From the NCBI GenBank assembly GCA_025558075.1, contig JAHLKF010000001.1, positions 310,001 to 374,000 on the forward strand: a DNA stretch of 64,000 nt. Direction: 5' to 3'. The notes beneath the pieces were generated by a model. That model had not been told where the DNA came from. It saw nothing but the letters and a program-made list of their open reading frames with translations, and made no database searches. The DNA is from Gaertneriomyces semiglobifer. Its lineage: Eukaryota; Chytridiomycota; Chytridiomycetes; Spizellomycetales; Spizellomycetaceae. Made by a program: the position numbers and the translations under genes. Shown here piece after piece: positions 1 through 12,400 of the stretch (position 1 is the first letter of the stretch; each line of letters begins with the position of its first letter).

Positions 1-1134
1 TTGCAAGTTTTGCTACTAGAGAGCGGCGCTTACACGTTCCGATAGATACGCCTGTTAGCTATCCCGGACCGGCCTTCGTTTCGATTGCTTTGTTGGGGCA
101 TAGTATTGTACATCAAGTAAATGCTCCATGTTCCTTAGTTATACTGTAGATATATAGATACCATTTGACCGTCTCGGGCGATTTTGCCTCATCTTGCACC
201 CACACGAAGCGACCCGGGTCTGAACTCCCATTTCCTAGAAGGCAGCGCCAACGAGTGAACGATTCCGGTACATTGCCTCAATGTTTTGCCACACCGTCGC
301 GTGGCCCCACATATACCACACCGCTCCGACGATATATGCCGGACATTGGTCGATGTTACACGGTACGTCGAACCCTATCAGTCATAAGCCTCCTTCAGGA
401 GGCTGAGGCTTCTGGACGTGCTTCATTAACTGGCTCGTGGGGTTGCAGTTTCCGTTTTCTCTGTTGATCTGCTTCGTTCTGCAGAGCGCGCGACTTCATT
501 TCTTGCTATTCCATTGAGGTGTATCAGTCCGCAGGTACGGCATATATGCAATTCACAAAGGAAATATGTACCCATCGTGCTTTACAGTCGCGGTATGCTT
601 GGAAGCTGGCGACACAGTGTTTTCTATATTGCTCCCTGAAAAGGTGCCCCTACGAGATGAGAACGTGCTACGCAACTCTCTGGAGGAACGAGAACTTGCC
701 TATCAAAGTCGTATTTACGCATGCATTTCTGAGAAGCGAGAGATTCGACTTGGCAGTAGGATGTCATCGGCTCCAAATGGGAGGGCACAGAAAAGAGGCT
801 CCCCATCTTCGTCGTGGCTACCTTGATCTTTTTCACAAGCTCAAACCGTTAGGAATACCGCTTATCGAGGGACAGCCTAGTCGTACCCCTTATTTTTCAT
901 ACTCCGTTAAACAAAAGATGGCATCACCAACCATCCGTTGCCAATCTTTGTATATGTAGACTGGGGGTGTTGAATGCCTCAACGTCGCGAGTGTCAACGC
1001 CCAAGACCGGGTGCATGACTGTGCCATATACCCTAACACCAGCGCGCTCGCCAGTCGGCGAATATCAAAAACATTCCTTTGGCCAAAAAACCGACGAAGG
1101 CGACTACGAGCGCCCAGAAGCACCACTTGCAGCC
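1..1134. other. Left edge, no recognised gene
   Basis: No family could be recognised in this stretch. The best candidate is an ATG-started open frame at 566-826 (+, 86 codons) with a mixed, fairly hydrophilic composition. It is overlapped by equally long frames in other registers and has no clear splice partners, so I do not call it. The last part must hold the promoter of the uL11m gene that starts at 1135. Confidence 0.4.
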
Positions 1135-1581
1135 ATGTCGAAAGCCGCTAAGCCCGCCATCGCTCAGAGCCTTCGCTTACTGGTTCCGGCTGGTAAAGCC
1201 GCGCCGGCTCCCCCTGTTGGTCCAGCTCTTGGGCAGCGTGGTGTCAAGTCGATCGACTTTTGCAAACTCTTTAACGACCGTACGAAGGATTACATCCAAG
1301 GAGTACCGATACCAACCTTTATCACCATCGAACCCAACAGATCGTTTACATTCGTAACAAAGGCACCTCCTACGCCGTGGTTGCTTCTCAAGGCTGCAGG
1401 CGTGGAAAAGGGCTCATCACGACCGCGAGATGTCATCGTGGGCAAAGTCAGCCTGAAGCACATTTACGAAATCGCAAAAATAAAGAGCGGTGACCCTGCG
1501 TTCCAAGGAATGTCGATGCGGAATATTTGCAGTCGAATTGTAGGAACAGCGAAAGGGATTGGCCTGGACGTATCATATTAA
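1135..1581 (+). CDS. MRPL19: Mitochondrial large-subunit ribosomal protein uL11m
   Basis: A single exon of 148 codons encoding a mitochondrial L11-family protein of the large ribosomal subunit, which binds the GTPase-associated centre of the large rRNA. The N-terminal L11 signature PVGPALGQRGV is at residues 25-35. It is followed by the domain linker around ITIEPNRSFTF and a C-terminal rRNA-binding half ending IVGTAKGIGLDVSY. The open frame extends upstream of 1135 without an ATG. I start at the ATG that gives MSKAAKP because L11 proteins begin a few residues before the conserved block. No cleavable presequence is obvious; L11m proteins often lack one. The symbol follows yeast usage. Confidence 0.9.
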   Translation: MSKAAKPAIAQSLRLLVPAGKAAPAPPVGPALGQRGVKSIDFCKLFNDRTKDYIQGVPIPTFITIEPNRSFTFVTKAPPTPWLLLKAAGVEKGSSRPRDVIVGKVSLKHIYEIAKIKSGDPAFQGMSMRNICSRIVGTAKGIGLDVSY

Positions 1582-1937
1582 ACGTTGGCGAGATCCACGA
1601 TGCACATATCACTGGGGCACACTCACAGGTCTCTGTATTGAAACTGCTTCCTCTCCGCCACCTTCATTACGATATGCGCTAGCCCTCCTGTTCTTCCTAT
1701 TATCCTTTCCTCCCATCTCATGATGACCCTTATGAAAGTGAAGAGCACGCGCTACGCAAGGTTAGGATCTCAAGAATCGATATATCCTTACCTTACAGCA
1801 TGCGGAGGATGCGAGCATGAGCTTGTGGCGTTGGAGGAGCTATTGTGTAGAGCATATTCATGAGTAGAACAATAAAGCCGTTTCAGAAATGAGCGTTGTA
1901 ATTTAAGGTAGACGAAGGCACTGTACATCTAAACCGC
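1582..1937. other. Convergent intergenic stretch
   Basis: About 350 bases between the stop codons of uL11m (+) and RIC8 (-). I see no open frame with family resemblance. It should hold both transcript 3' ends. Confidence 0.5.
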
Positions 1938-4092
1938 CTACGGGTGTCGATCCATCTGAGGCATCGCCTTAATGACCCCTGTCTTGTTGAGCCTGTCGAA
2001 AAGTACCAACAATTTCTCGGCTTCCTTTTCTTTTCTTCATCTGACAGCTTATGCCATTCCTCGTTGAAAAGACCAGTGTCGTATTCACCAGTGATAGGAT
2101 TGAGCGGTCGATCTTCCGAAACGCCAGCGCTTTGCGAGCTCCCGGCGCTTGGAATACCACTGGTCATCAGCCCTCGTTGATACAAAAATCCTGCAGCGTT
2201 CCCATAACCAACATATTGCACGAATGTCTGGGCTGTGAGAGAATCAATATTACCGACGAATCCAAAAAAATACACCGCTCAGGCACCGTACCATTCTCAT
2301 TGCTCAAAACATAAAGAAGGTCACACACGCATTCGCGCACATTCGTTAATGTCACTGATGTCATGAAGCGTATCAAGCGAGCAGTCAAAGATGACCCTTT
2401 GTCTATAGGTTTGGAACGATCGCTGCAGTACAACTTTACAGTAAATCGTCAGATCGAGGAGTTGATTGATGATTGTTACTCACATGTCTGCGGGCATAAG
2501 CCGGCGTCGCAAGTGATCTCTTGCAGCAGAATCCCCTTTCGCAAGCGATGTCAAGAGGAGCAGCAATGGTGGTAGCGCTTCATCGATAGGAATCTGCCCC
2601 ACTTTGGGAGACCCCATCTTGTGATCCTCATCTGGATCCTCATATCCGTTCAATGAAGCGCTCAATGTCGCGTCCAGTATGTCAACCAAGCGATCGAGCA
2701 CGCCCGTGTCACCGCCTGGAAACCACAGATCCTTATGTGACTCCACCGGAAAATTCATTAAGGCATGAACAGCGTGGGAAAGCGGCGGAACCAGACCCGA
2801 TGAAGGTATCGGATACTTGGTCACGATAGCTATAATCAGAGGAAGGAGCCTGCAAAGAAGATTTGGTTTCAACGGTTCGTGCTCACGGCATGCATGCAAT
2901 TAACCTACTGCTTGAAAGGCTGCCCAGCTTCCCGAAGCCCATCCACACGCGCCTGTTCAATCTTTCCCTCTTCAAGCGTTGTAGAGCTATCCAGACTGTG
3001 CATGTGATCTCGCTTTTGACCAATAAGGTCGTGCATCAAGTTGTATACGACTTTTAGGATCTCACTGACGACGCCCTCATGAAATCCAGCCCCTTGACTA
3101 TTCGTTGCAAGAGCCTGTAGTAGTTCTCAGGACTGAGAAGTTTGACCTACTAATGCCGCATCATCGCATACATACCGCCGACATGACATTCGTCAGATGA
3201 TAATCATCAACAAACTCTCGCGCTGTGGCCACATCAGAGACGGTAAGCAGGAAGACCAGCCGGTATAGGAGAAACGTGTAGTCCGTGGATAATACCACCT
3301 CCTTTGACTACGCGCATGGGTGACGGTTGGTACTGGATTCAACGGAATGGCTAATGTATAATCCTACCGTGAGTATTAGGGCAATGGCTCTGGGTGCCTC
3401 CAAATCTTTCGCAATTGTTCTGGACGGCGGGCTATGCAGCAACACGTTGCACATGCATTTTATCGCCTCAAGTACTCTTGGTGATTCTGCAAATATATGG
3501 TTGACGTCGGGCGTTGGGGAGCGCAAGTTCGCATGGGTCATAATGAGTTCAACGCCCTAGCCGGAGAGACACATTATATAAGCTGACTCAGAGAAGGCGT
3601 ACGAGAGAAACCCCTTTACCGCTCGAGTGAACAAAGAGCTGCATCCCAAGCTCTCCCGCGACAAAACGCGCAAGGTCTGAAGCGCCTTAGCCGTAGTAGC
3701 TAGACCAACGGCATTCTCATTAGACGTTGCAAGTAAGGCTCCGAGACAGGAAGATAATACCATCATCATCCCACGATTTCCAGGCCCCCTTCTCGTACGC
3801 TAGCGCTTGAATCAAGCCATCCACTGCTGCCTGTTTAGCGGACAGTGGTACTTCGGCACCAATAAAAGACGTCGCATTGCCGTGATGGGCGAGGAACGAC
3901 GACAAGCACCCATCTACTGCTTGTCGATCCAAAACGTCGAGTGTTTTCCATTCATTGAAAAAGTCCATAATTTCCTTTGGCATTCCTGTAGACCAACTTT
4001 GCAGTTCGAAAATATGTGTGGGCTTCTGCCAGTCGCGTTCTCAGCAGCACCTTTCCAAATTTCTTACCTTTTACACTGGCATTGACTACCAT
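1938..4092 (-). CDS. RIC8: RIC8/synembryn, G-alpha chaperone and exchange factor (one-base frameshift in last exon)
   Basis: Nine exons: 4092-4068, 3985-3761, 3699-3573, 3476-3344, 3301-3176, 3114-2909, 2849-2484, 2422-2292, 2232-1938. RIC8 folds and activates heterotrimeric G-alpha subunits in the cytosol. The armadillo-like helices run throughout, for example VLEAIKCMCNVLL and LSHAVHALMNFP. The diagnostic C-terminal block reads FVQYVGYGNAAGFL, then NPITGEYDTG, and after the shift EAEKLLVLFDRLNKTGVI. Exon lengths sum to one base short of 545 codons. The frame is lost inside an A-rich run at about 2021-2036, where adding one base restores the family sequence to the stop at 1938. I treat this as an assembly error or a very recent lesion. 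The smaller junctions (the 42-nt intron 3302-3343 and the 96-nt intron 3477-3572) are less certain. Confidence 0.85.
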
Positions 4093-4197
4093 CTGGCGAT
4101 CTGTGGTGCTTTACAGTGCTCGTACCCTTACCGCAGTTTCTCTGCCTGCATGGTGGGAGGTTGCAGCTAACCTGCCGTAGTTGTCACTGCATTTCCG
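4093..4197. promoter_or_regulatory. Shared divergent promoter, RIC8 / bromodomain-ankyrin gene
   Basis: Only 105 bp separate the two start codons, which face away from each other, so both core promoters must lie here or overlap the 5' exons. No TATA box stands out. Confidence 0.5.
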
Positions 4198-6528
4198 ATG
4201 TCATCGAAAAGAAAGCGGCAGTCTCAAGCAACGCCTGAGGGAGGTGACATGAACCATGCACAGAAGCACGCACGGACTAGTTCTGCCCCAAAGGTATGCT
4301 TCTTTTATCAAAGCGTACATGGCTGAGTGTAACCTGCTGTTGTGGCTACTTAGAGTGAAGATCCTACCGACGTTCCTGACAGTGTCCAGGACATTTGCCG
4401 CAAAGTGTTTGAATCTGTTCGGCATTACAAGGATGCAAGGTGGCTATTCTACGGCCTGTTGTCATGGCCATTTTTTTACTGATGTTTGCATGCTCGTTAG
4501 TGGCCGGTTGTTGGCTGAGCCCTACCTTGTCATTCCTCCCAAGAGCCTGTTTCCAGATTACGATCAAGTAATCAAGCGTCCAATAGCCCTCAATGCAATC
4601 AAGGCACGATTGGAGGCTGGAAAGTACAAGACGGTCCAACTTTTCAGAGATGAAATTGAGCTGGTGTTTGAAAATGCCAAGACGTACAACCAACCACAAT
4701 CTAGGATATATCGTGATGCGCTGTTTCTACAAAACAAGGCTCGGAAAGAATTAGATGATGCTGTAGCTGCGGCGAACGCAAAAGATTTGAATGGCAAGAG
4801 TGCTGGGCGTAAGGGGAAAAAAGGAACAGCGACGAAAGGTTGGTGCATTGCTGGTATTGTGTGTACGCTGCAGCATTAACATTCCAAGCAGATATCGAAA
4901 ATTTGATTAATGCGATTGAATTGGATGACAAACCAAAAATCCAAGCCATCCTTGATAAGGATGTAGATTTGAATACCCTCGTCGAAGCCAACCTCTTTGG
5001 AACTAGATTCACATGGAGTCCGCTGCATGCTGCCGCGTATTTCGCTCGAGACGATATAATTCATGAATTAATAGCTCGCGGCGCTGATTTGGAGTTATCT
5101 GATACCTGGTACCAATCTAGACCTCTCGGTTGGGCAGCATATGCTGGAAATATTTCAACGAGCCGCATGCTGGTTGATAAATACGATGCGGATACCACAT
5201 TCCGCAACGTTGGAAATCAGACTGCGCTTGACATGGTTGCGACTCCAGATGACGCTCAATGGAAGCAAATATTTGCGAAGCGGAAGGGCGTGCATAAGAA
5301 GAAGCGAAAGGATGAAATGTCGCAGGATGACGATGAGAATTCGGAGTCACATGAAAAAAAAGCGCGGAGGTCGGGATCTGCGGCAACATTGAAATTAGTG
5401 TTGAGCGAACAGCCACGAGAAACGCCGTCGCCAGTAGACGCTCACAAGGTGAAACTGCGACTAGCGCCTCGGCAAGAACAGGCAGAGCCTGTCATACCGC
5501 CGACGAAGTTGACCCTAAAATTGCCTAATGTGGACGTCCCCTCTGGGCGGAGTTCTCCAGAGAAAGAAGAAGCCACATCAAAGGAGGAAACGCAAGAGCC
5601 GTTGCATGTGGAGCCTGCAAAACAACATGCCGCTCAGAATGGTCCGAACCAACACGAAGGATCTCAGGCTGAGCGACAGCCGCCTAATACGGAACTCGAT
5701 GTGGAGAGCATATCATCTGATGAGGATGGTGAGTTCGTCCAGCTAAGGCACGTTACTACTTAGGCTGATTCTGGGCCACTGGTGATGTAGAATCCAAAGA
5801 TAGGCCGTCTTCAACTAAAAATTCGGTCATGTCACTACCGGTGCCTAAGGAACCCTCAATTGTTGAAAGTAGCGCCACACCTGCCGTTGGAATTGCCACC
5901 CCGCATGCCGGGGAGAAGGCCCCTATGCGTGATACTGACACTCCAATGCGGGCAACGGACGGTCCATTTGCCGATGTCAATCATGCTGCCAGGCAGCGGC
6001 GTGCAGAAGGTTCGCATTTAGAAATATTGATGCGCGTTTTCTTACTCATTAATGCTTATGGTATCTTCAGCATCACGTCAAGCGTCACTGGTTTCTTCAC
6101 TTGGGATTGTGTCCAATGATGACCACGTGCGCATGATCCTCCCAGTGACGGCCCGAGGCAGTTGGCATGGACATTCCATGCAAATTCGCAACCAAGTACG
6201 ATCACTAAACCTGCGTCTTCTGCTGCTGCAACCCGAAGGCTTCACCGCTGGAAACGCCAAATGGACCGTAGCTGGCACGCAGACGATCCAAACAGTGGTA
6301 AATGGTGTGTTGCAGACCATGGTCAAACCAATGAAGTTTGTGCAGAATGGAACCACGGTACATGATGCACTCGCACATCTTGACGATGGTGTGAACGCAT
6401 TCGAGTTTGTGGTGTCCCTAACAATTATGGGTGCTGCCAACGCAAGCAAGGTACTAACACAGAGAGTTTGCCTGTTTATGAACAGGATATAGAAATGCAT
6501 GTATTATGTTATCATGTGCAAAAGATAG
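4198..6528 (+). CDS. Bromodomain plus ankyrin-repeat chromatin protein
   Basis: Seven exons: 4198-4293, 4354-4439, 4501-4838, 4889-5728, 5791-6009, 6071-6450, 6493-6528 (about 664 aa). A bromodomain covers roughly residues 35-145: PDYDQVIKRPI, then a helix, then FENAKTYNQPQS with the acetyl-lysine-binding Asn in KTYN. After a lysine-rich linker, ankyrin repeats follow at about 180-290 (WSPLHAAAYFARDDIIHELI, RPLGWAAYAGN). Next come a basic nuclear-signal-like stretch (KKKRKDE), a long acidic/Pro-Ser tail, and a conserved-looking C-terminal beta-rich domain of about 110 residues. The architecture suggests an acetyl-lysine reader in a remodelling complex, possibly RSC-like; that is inference. 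The acceptor of intron 3 could be 4888 or 4891, and the last 12-codon exon is the weakest part. Confidence 0.75.
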
Positions 6529-6984
6529 GCAGTTTCTGCTGGCAGGCTTCATCTCGTCCCATGCGGCACTTCTTTTGCAGCAGCCATCGAAGGCGGGAGA
6601 AGGGTTCCCTTACAACGCGTAGGAGCTAGCTTCAAGCATCCATGATTGCAAAGAGGGATAGCTTAACGAGCGCGAGTAGTTCTTGTAACGTACCAAGCTG
6701 AAGAAAGGCCCGCCGCATAAGATGGCAGTGCGCGGTTCATGGGCATGCTGTATCAAAGCCTGGATATCCCAACCAAGATCCACTGCTGCAGCCGCCCTTG
6801 CTGCCAGCGTCTTTAGAGTTGCGAGGTTCCTGAATCCGGCTTCCTTACGTTCAGGAAGACTGATGAGAAACGACACTGACTTCGACGGTGAAGGCGACCG
6901 GCGGCACCGATCAGAAGTTTTCGATTTTATGTGATGCAGACCTAGGTTCCGCTCGTTTGCAGCTTATATGCTCTACAGACAATT
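6529..6984. other. Intergenic, only weak open frames
   Basis: Between the end of the bromodomain gene and the end of URA5. A minus-strand frame at 6610-6876 is open for nearly 90 codons but has no ATG. The opposite strand is open at 6722-6934. Neither resembles a family I know, so neither is called as a gene. Confidence 0.4.
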
Positions 6985-7629
6985 CTATATGCCCCATTCC
7001 TCTCTATATGCTTTGATACCAGCTACAGCGGTGTCAAATCCTCCTACTTCCTGCAGGTACTCCAGCACATCACCAAGCGTGACAATCGAAACCACTGGAA
7101 CCCCATATTCCTTTTCTACCTGTTGTATGGCGGAAAGATCGGTTCCAGTTCCTTTCTCTTGACGATCCAAAGCGATGAGAACACCAGACAATGAAGCTCC
7201 CTCTCCTTTAATGATGGCAAAGCTCTCTCTAATGGCTGTTCCAGCGGTAATAACGTCATCCACAACAACGATCTTTCCTTTCAAGGCGGAGCCAACAATG
7301 CTGCCACCTTCGCCGTGGTCTTTCTTCTCTTTACGGTTGAAGCTGTATGGCGCTTCGGCATCGTATTTGGTAGCAAGGGCAATCGCCAGCGATGAAACCA
7401 GCGGGATTCCTTTGTACGCTGGACCAAACAAGACATCGTACGGGAGTTGGCTATCCTTCAATGCAGCAGCATAGAAAGTACCGAGTGTGGCAAGCGCATT
7501 CCCCGTGTTAAAAAGGCCAGCATTGAAAAAGTACGGTGATGTACGACCGGATTTCAAAGTGAACGAGCCGAAAGTCAAGACTTTGTTCTTGATGGCGAAC
7601 TCAATGAATTCTCTTTGATACTGCTTCAT
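6985..7629 (-). CDS. URA5: Orotate phosphoribosyltransferase
   Basis: Intronless, 214 aa. The enzyme joins orotate to PRPP to form orotidine 5'-phosphate, the fifth step of pyrimidine synthesis, in the cytosol. The PRPP-binding motif [13 protein letters not shown] is at about residues 123-135. The orotate-site [19 protein letters not shown] is near residue 21, and the lysine-rich catalytic loop [12 protein letters not shown] at about 98-109. Its length matches yeast Ura5/Ura10. The ATG at 7629 is the only sensible start, and the residues before it are unconserved. Confidence 0.95.
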   Translation of the reverse strand: MKQYQREFIEFAIKNKVLTFGSFTLKSGRTSPYFFNAGLFNTGNALATLGTFYAAALKDSQLPYDVLFGPAYKGIPLVSSLAIALATKYDAEAPYSFNRKEKKDHGEGGSIVGSALKGKIVVVDDVITAGTAIRESFAIIKGEGASLSGVLIALDRQEKGTGTDLSAIQQVEKEYGVPVVSIVTLGDVLEYLQEVGGFDTAVAGIKAYREEWGI

Positions 7630-7792
7630 TGCTGCCTTCCTGCCTTGCTTCCTGCTTTTCCGGGTTTTCCGGGTTTTCCCAAGTTTTCGGCGTCAGATCA
7701 AAGTCTTTTGGTTGAACGCGGGCGATGGCGGAGTGCCAGTTTTTACTCCAGCAGGATCAGTAACACGGCGTAACAAGCTTACCACTTATGCG

Positions 7793-9141
7793 ATGCGTGA
7801 GGGGACAGCAACCAACCAGCGTCTGGGCGGTCGCTCCTGGCCTGCATGCACGATAGCGACGCTTTGGGCTATTTGTATATTCTTTACGCAGCCTGGTTTG
7901 GTTGTTGGTCAAACCCAGAATGGACCTCTGGCATACTTCAAATCGTCCAAACTCGGATTCGGCACGATGCCGTTCCAGTCTATCACTTCGTGAGTACATA
8001 GTGGCTTCTCGAAAATCAGTTTTAGCGATTTGAGTTAACGAACTTGTTCACAGTATGGGCTTGCAAAACAATGCGCTAATGTGCCACGGACCAGCCAATC
8101 CTTCGGAAGTAACAGGAACGACAAACGTGCGATATGATCAAGTATGGTGGATGGCGACGAATACCTCAGGATCTTTCATATGGGGCTACTCTTCACCAGG
8201 CGATGATTCGGTCCGCTACAATGCCCTAAGCGTCAAGCATCGCTCGCTACAAACAAAGCAAAACCTTTTATTCTTGAGTGAACCAGGAGCATCTACCATC
8301 AACGTACATAGCTATTGGTATTTATCGCCGCGGCAAACACCCGATATCGATCGACCAGTACGCTCGGTTGCGTACCCCAACGGTACCAGTGAGGTATCAG
8401 TCTTGACCAGCTTAGATGCTCATGGAGGGCTATTTGGCGCGGAGGGGACGAAAGTGTGGTGGATACCGGTTGTGAAACCATTGACAGCGGACCCTCCAGA
8501 AGAAGACAAAGGTAATGCTACTCTTGTGGCAGACCTTTTGGGCACTGTCCAGGCGATGTGGTTGATGCAGAACTCGCAGACGCTTTTTGTGGCAGAGGTA
8601 AAGAACTGCTCTTTGTTATCATTATACGTGATGTATGCCTTAATTCGTTTTCCCTGTGTAGTGGTTCAACACTTCGAACAATATCCACAGGTTCTCCGTC
8701 CGCAGTGGTTCGCCGATCGAGCCGATGGCTAATATATCTGTACCTCTCGTACACATCAACAACACAGTTTACCCACATCCTCCGACCAACACGCCTGTCG
8801 TGTCGTCCATCGTTGTCAACCCTGTTTCCTCTGACATTTATGTCGGCTTGTACGGTGCAGGTGGGGTACTTATCTACAACACGCAAGGGTACCTCAAGGG
8901 ACAAGTTACAACTACTTTCGTGAATGTGCTGGCACTGGAAATGGATGATGCTGGAAGCTCGCTATACATCGCTGGCGATGATGGTGCCGGTTCTGGAAGG
9001 TTAGACTTCTTGGATTTGGCATCTACTGGGTTGAGGGATCGAGGAGTGGATGCGCTGGCGAATGCTGACGGACGCAACATAAAGCACGGTTTTCTCGGCA
9101 TTGCAGTCGTGTTTCTCGTAACGCTGTGGTTAAGGGCATAA
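7793..9141 (+). CDS. Secreted or membrane-anchored orphan protein
   Basis: Three exons: 7793-7989, 8054-8597, 8662-9141 (406 aa). The N-terminus has about 14 polar residues, then a hydrophobic segment (CTIATLWAICIFF) and a likely cleavage point near VVGQ, so it should enter the secretory pathway. The body is rich in Asn, Ser, Thr and Gly with several N-glycosylation sequons (NTS, NGT, NIS, NNT). Repeated strand-like blocks, such as SSIVVNPVSSDIYVGLYGAGG and ALEMDDAGSSLYIAGD, look like blades of a beta-propeller. It ends with a hydrophobic tail (GFLGIAVVFLVTLWLRA) after a small-residue region, as in GPI-anchored or single-pass surface proteins. I do not recognise the family. The frame is open upstream of 7793 but contains no ATG. 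Confidence 0.75.
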
Positions 9142-9426
9142 GAATCCGTGGCATCGCAGCGCTCATGCAGATACGCATTCTCACACCTGCAACGTATACG
9201 CGGAAGGCCCTTTCACCTCGCGGAGCGCCAGGCGGATCTCCAAGCGCGCTGAACATAACAAGAGCTACAGACATCCTCTCTTCGATAACATCGCCTGTTT
9301 CCCGGCACTTAATAGAGCTGGCACAAGAAGTAAATCAATAGATTAGACCGAGCGGGTCGGCAATACTGGCATATTGCTCTTAGATAATGTGAGATGTGTT
9401 GAAATATAAACACACGCGTCCAACTA

Positions 9427-12400
9427 TTAGATATCCTCCTCGTCTTTGACAGCCTTTTCCAGACTTTCCAGCTCCTCTCTTGCTTCATTGACCAGTTGCT
9501 TGCCTTGTCTCACGAGTTTCTCGGCAATCTTGGTTAGTGGGTGATTGGGGCCGTTGTATAACCTACTATTACTCTCAATCAGTTCAAAATCTTCGAGGAA
9601 TTGTCCCACGGTCTTATACTGAAACTGGCGAATTCTGTCCCGAATGTACTCCAAATGACGCGGCTTTTTGACAATGCGAGTATAATCCTTGATAGTGATC
9701 GGTACCGGCTTGCTAAAAACGTAGTAGTCGGGGATCGCAATGAGTGATGAGATGACAGCTTCAAGGCAATTGCTGAAGTCTACAAGAGGTGAAGTACGAC
9801 GCCGACCGTAAGACTTCGCTTGCGGAAAGTAATCGCTCCCAGATATTGAACCATTGCGGCGAGCAGCGTTGGTTGCGGCTAAATGCACGAGAGACACTAA
9901 CACAGTGTGGCAGTTAGACGTGGCCCATAGGCAGACAAAATGGGATGCGTCACTTACAGCTTGGATTTCTTGATTTATTTCCAGGTCCACCTTCATCGGA
10001 CTTTTGCTTCTTTTCGCCCAGCTGTTCTTTCATCTTGTTGACGTGTTGACGAACAAGTCTCCGCTTTTTCTCCCGCACCTTGTCGCTCGGAAGATTCAAA
10101 TTTGCCAATTCTTGCTCAAGGAGCTGGTGCTGGCGCAAATATGCGTTGACAACACGCACGTCCGTGATGACCTCGTGCCGCCACTCGAAAGTGCCATTCC
10201 TGTTTTTAAACTTGCGCCGGATAGTGATCAAGCGTTTCTCCGGTCGAGCTGTCGTTCTTGATTCCGCAACAGAATTCGTTTCATCGTCGGCAAAGGTAGA
10301 TGAAGATCGATAAACCTGAGGCAGCTGCTCCATGCTTGCCTCTCGTTGACTAACAAAGCCATATTCGCTCCGTCTTCTAGCTTCCTCGTCTCGCTCCATC
10401 TCCTCTTGGCGTGTGCTCCACTCAGCAAGGTCATCGTCATCGACAGGAACGTCAGATGAGCTTAGCGATTCCGCCTGGGCTTTCCATATCCGCTCAATTT
10501 CTTCTCTGTAGATTGTTTGTTGTTCAGCAAACGAAAACCGATGAGCAGACTTTGGCTTCTGTTTGTCTCGCTCCATGCGCTCTTCGTAGGATTCGCCGTA
10601 ACGGAGAAATGGCTCCTTCATGCTTTGACGGATGAAGCTAAAACCTTCTCCTCTTCCGGTAGGATCGCCCGGCCCGTAGAGTTTGATCATACTCTTGTTC
10701 TAGTGATTTCGATTTCGTTAGCACTGGTGATGATTAGAGCCAAATCGCGACAACCTTGTTACATACCTGACTAGCCTGAATGAAATTTTTGGTCAGCGTC
10801 CATGGCGCCAACTGCACTTCAACATCCGCATCCATTTCCTCTTCTTCATTCTCTTCTTCCCCAAGACCGACATCGGAATACCCAATATCTCTCAGCCGCT
10901 GTTGCCCAACCATGGTACTCTCCTGTAAGCACACCATTTCCGGTGTTACCAACCGTCGTATTTCCTCTTCGCCAAGCAATTGTACCCCAGGCTTTAATTT
11001 CCACCATCCCGTGTTTTCTCCTTTTTTGGCAAACTGTGCAAACTCCTTTAGCCGTTGCCGGAGCTGTGGTTCCGTAAATCCGGGAAAAGATTTTACAAGA
11101 AGATCGTACTTTAGCAGGCGACGTGGATCTCGTCGCATTAGGCGGAAACTAGTGGCCTAAGAACCGACTGTTAGGTCGAAGGAATAAAGCGACAGCCATT
11201 GATGAGAACGAACCTGAAGTCTACCCTTTATTGCTTGCGTTATTTTTCGACTTTGCGGCTTGGGCACTTCAACGAGAGGAAAGCACTGGCCAACAACAAA
11301 TGTAGGTAACATTTCCCGAATGTACCACTTGATATCTCCTTTGTAAACATGTCGGATAACAAGAAAATCTGTCGGGGGTGTCTCATGCTTCCAAATGGGA
11401 GCGCGAAACAGGTTGGTAGAGATCGCTTGCAAAGTCTCTCCTGGTGATACATCGCCGAATCCGACAAAAGGCGAGGCGTCGACGCGGTCTAAAATGTTAG
11501 GCGTGCCAATTTCATTCATCGGGATTGTGGCATCCTTCTCATCGGTTTTCCTGTAGTAATTGTATATCAAGCTGCCCATTCCGGGATTCATCATCATCAT
11601 GGGATACTCCTCAGAGTATTCCAGCAATACTCCGCGGCATGTGTCCTTCAACGTGAGATCCTTTGTTGTTTTCATCATGTCCGCGTCCTTGCCTTTGTTG
11701 CGCTTCCGCTTATGCGTACGCACACGCGAAAATCGAATCTCTTCTCCGGGTAGCACGCGAACTGCAGGCCGATGGAAAGAACGTAAATCCTTCTTGGTAA
11801 GATGATGCCTGAACTGAATGCAAAACATGACATGGATTAGCTCGAAGCAAGGTACCAGCGAGTACGAAAGAACAAGATATTAAAACTCACATATGCTGGG
11901 TGTAACTTGATGGCCGGCAAGGAATGTTGCAGTATTGCCGAACCGTGCGTTTGCCTGACTCGATCGCTACCGTCCGCTCGCCCACTACTGTACCATCGAT
12001 CGCCGCTAATGTTGAAACGCTTGATCCCACCACCTCTTGTCCGCTTCTTTTCCGTCTTGATAACGGTAACAAGTTGCTTCACGGGTCTATCATTTTCATC
12101 CCATAAAACATGACTTTCCCAAGGGGCGATTTCTAAGGCATAATTTCGGTTGTACATACGATCAATGGTGTTGTGGCGCGACGGTTCAATGGATTTCGCT
12201 TCCTCTTCCCACAAAACGCGATCTTCCCATCTTTCAAGCATCAGAGGATACAAATGCTGTGATGAGTAGGGCGTCAAGTCCTCCGGTTCTCTACGTAGAG
12301 GGAGTATCGGACGCTCTTCACGATATATTGTAGGTTTGGGTAGCGGCGGGATGGATAACGGTTGATGGAAATTTCCTCTGGTATCTCGCGCAACCTTGAG

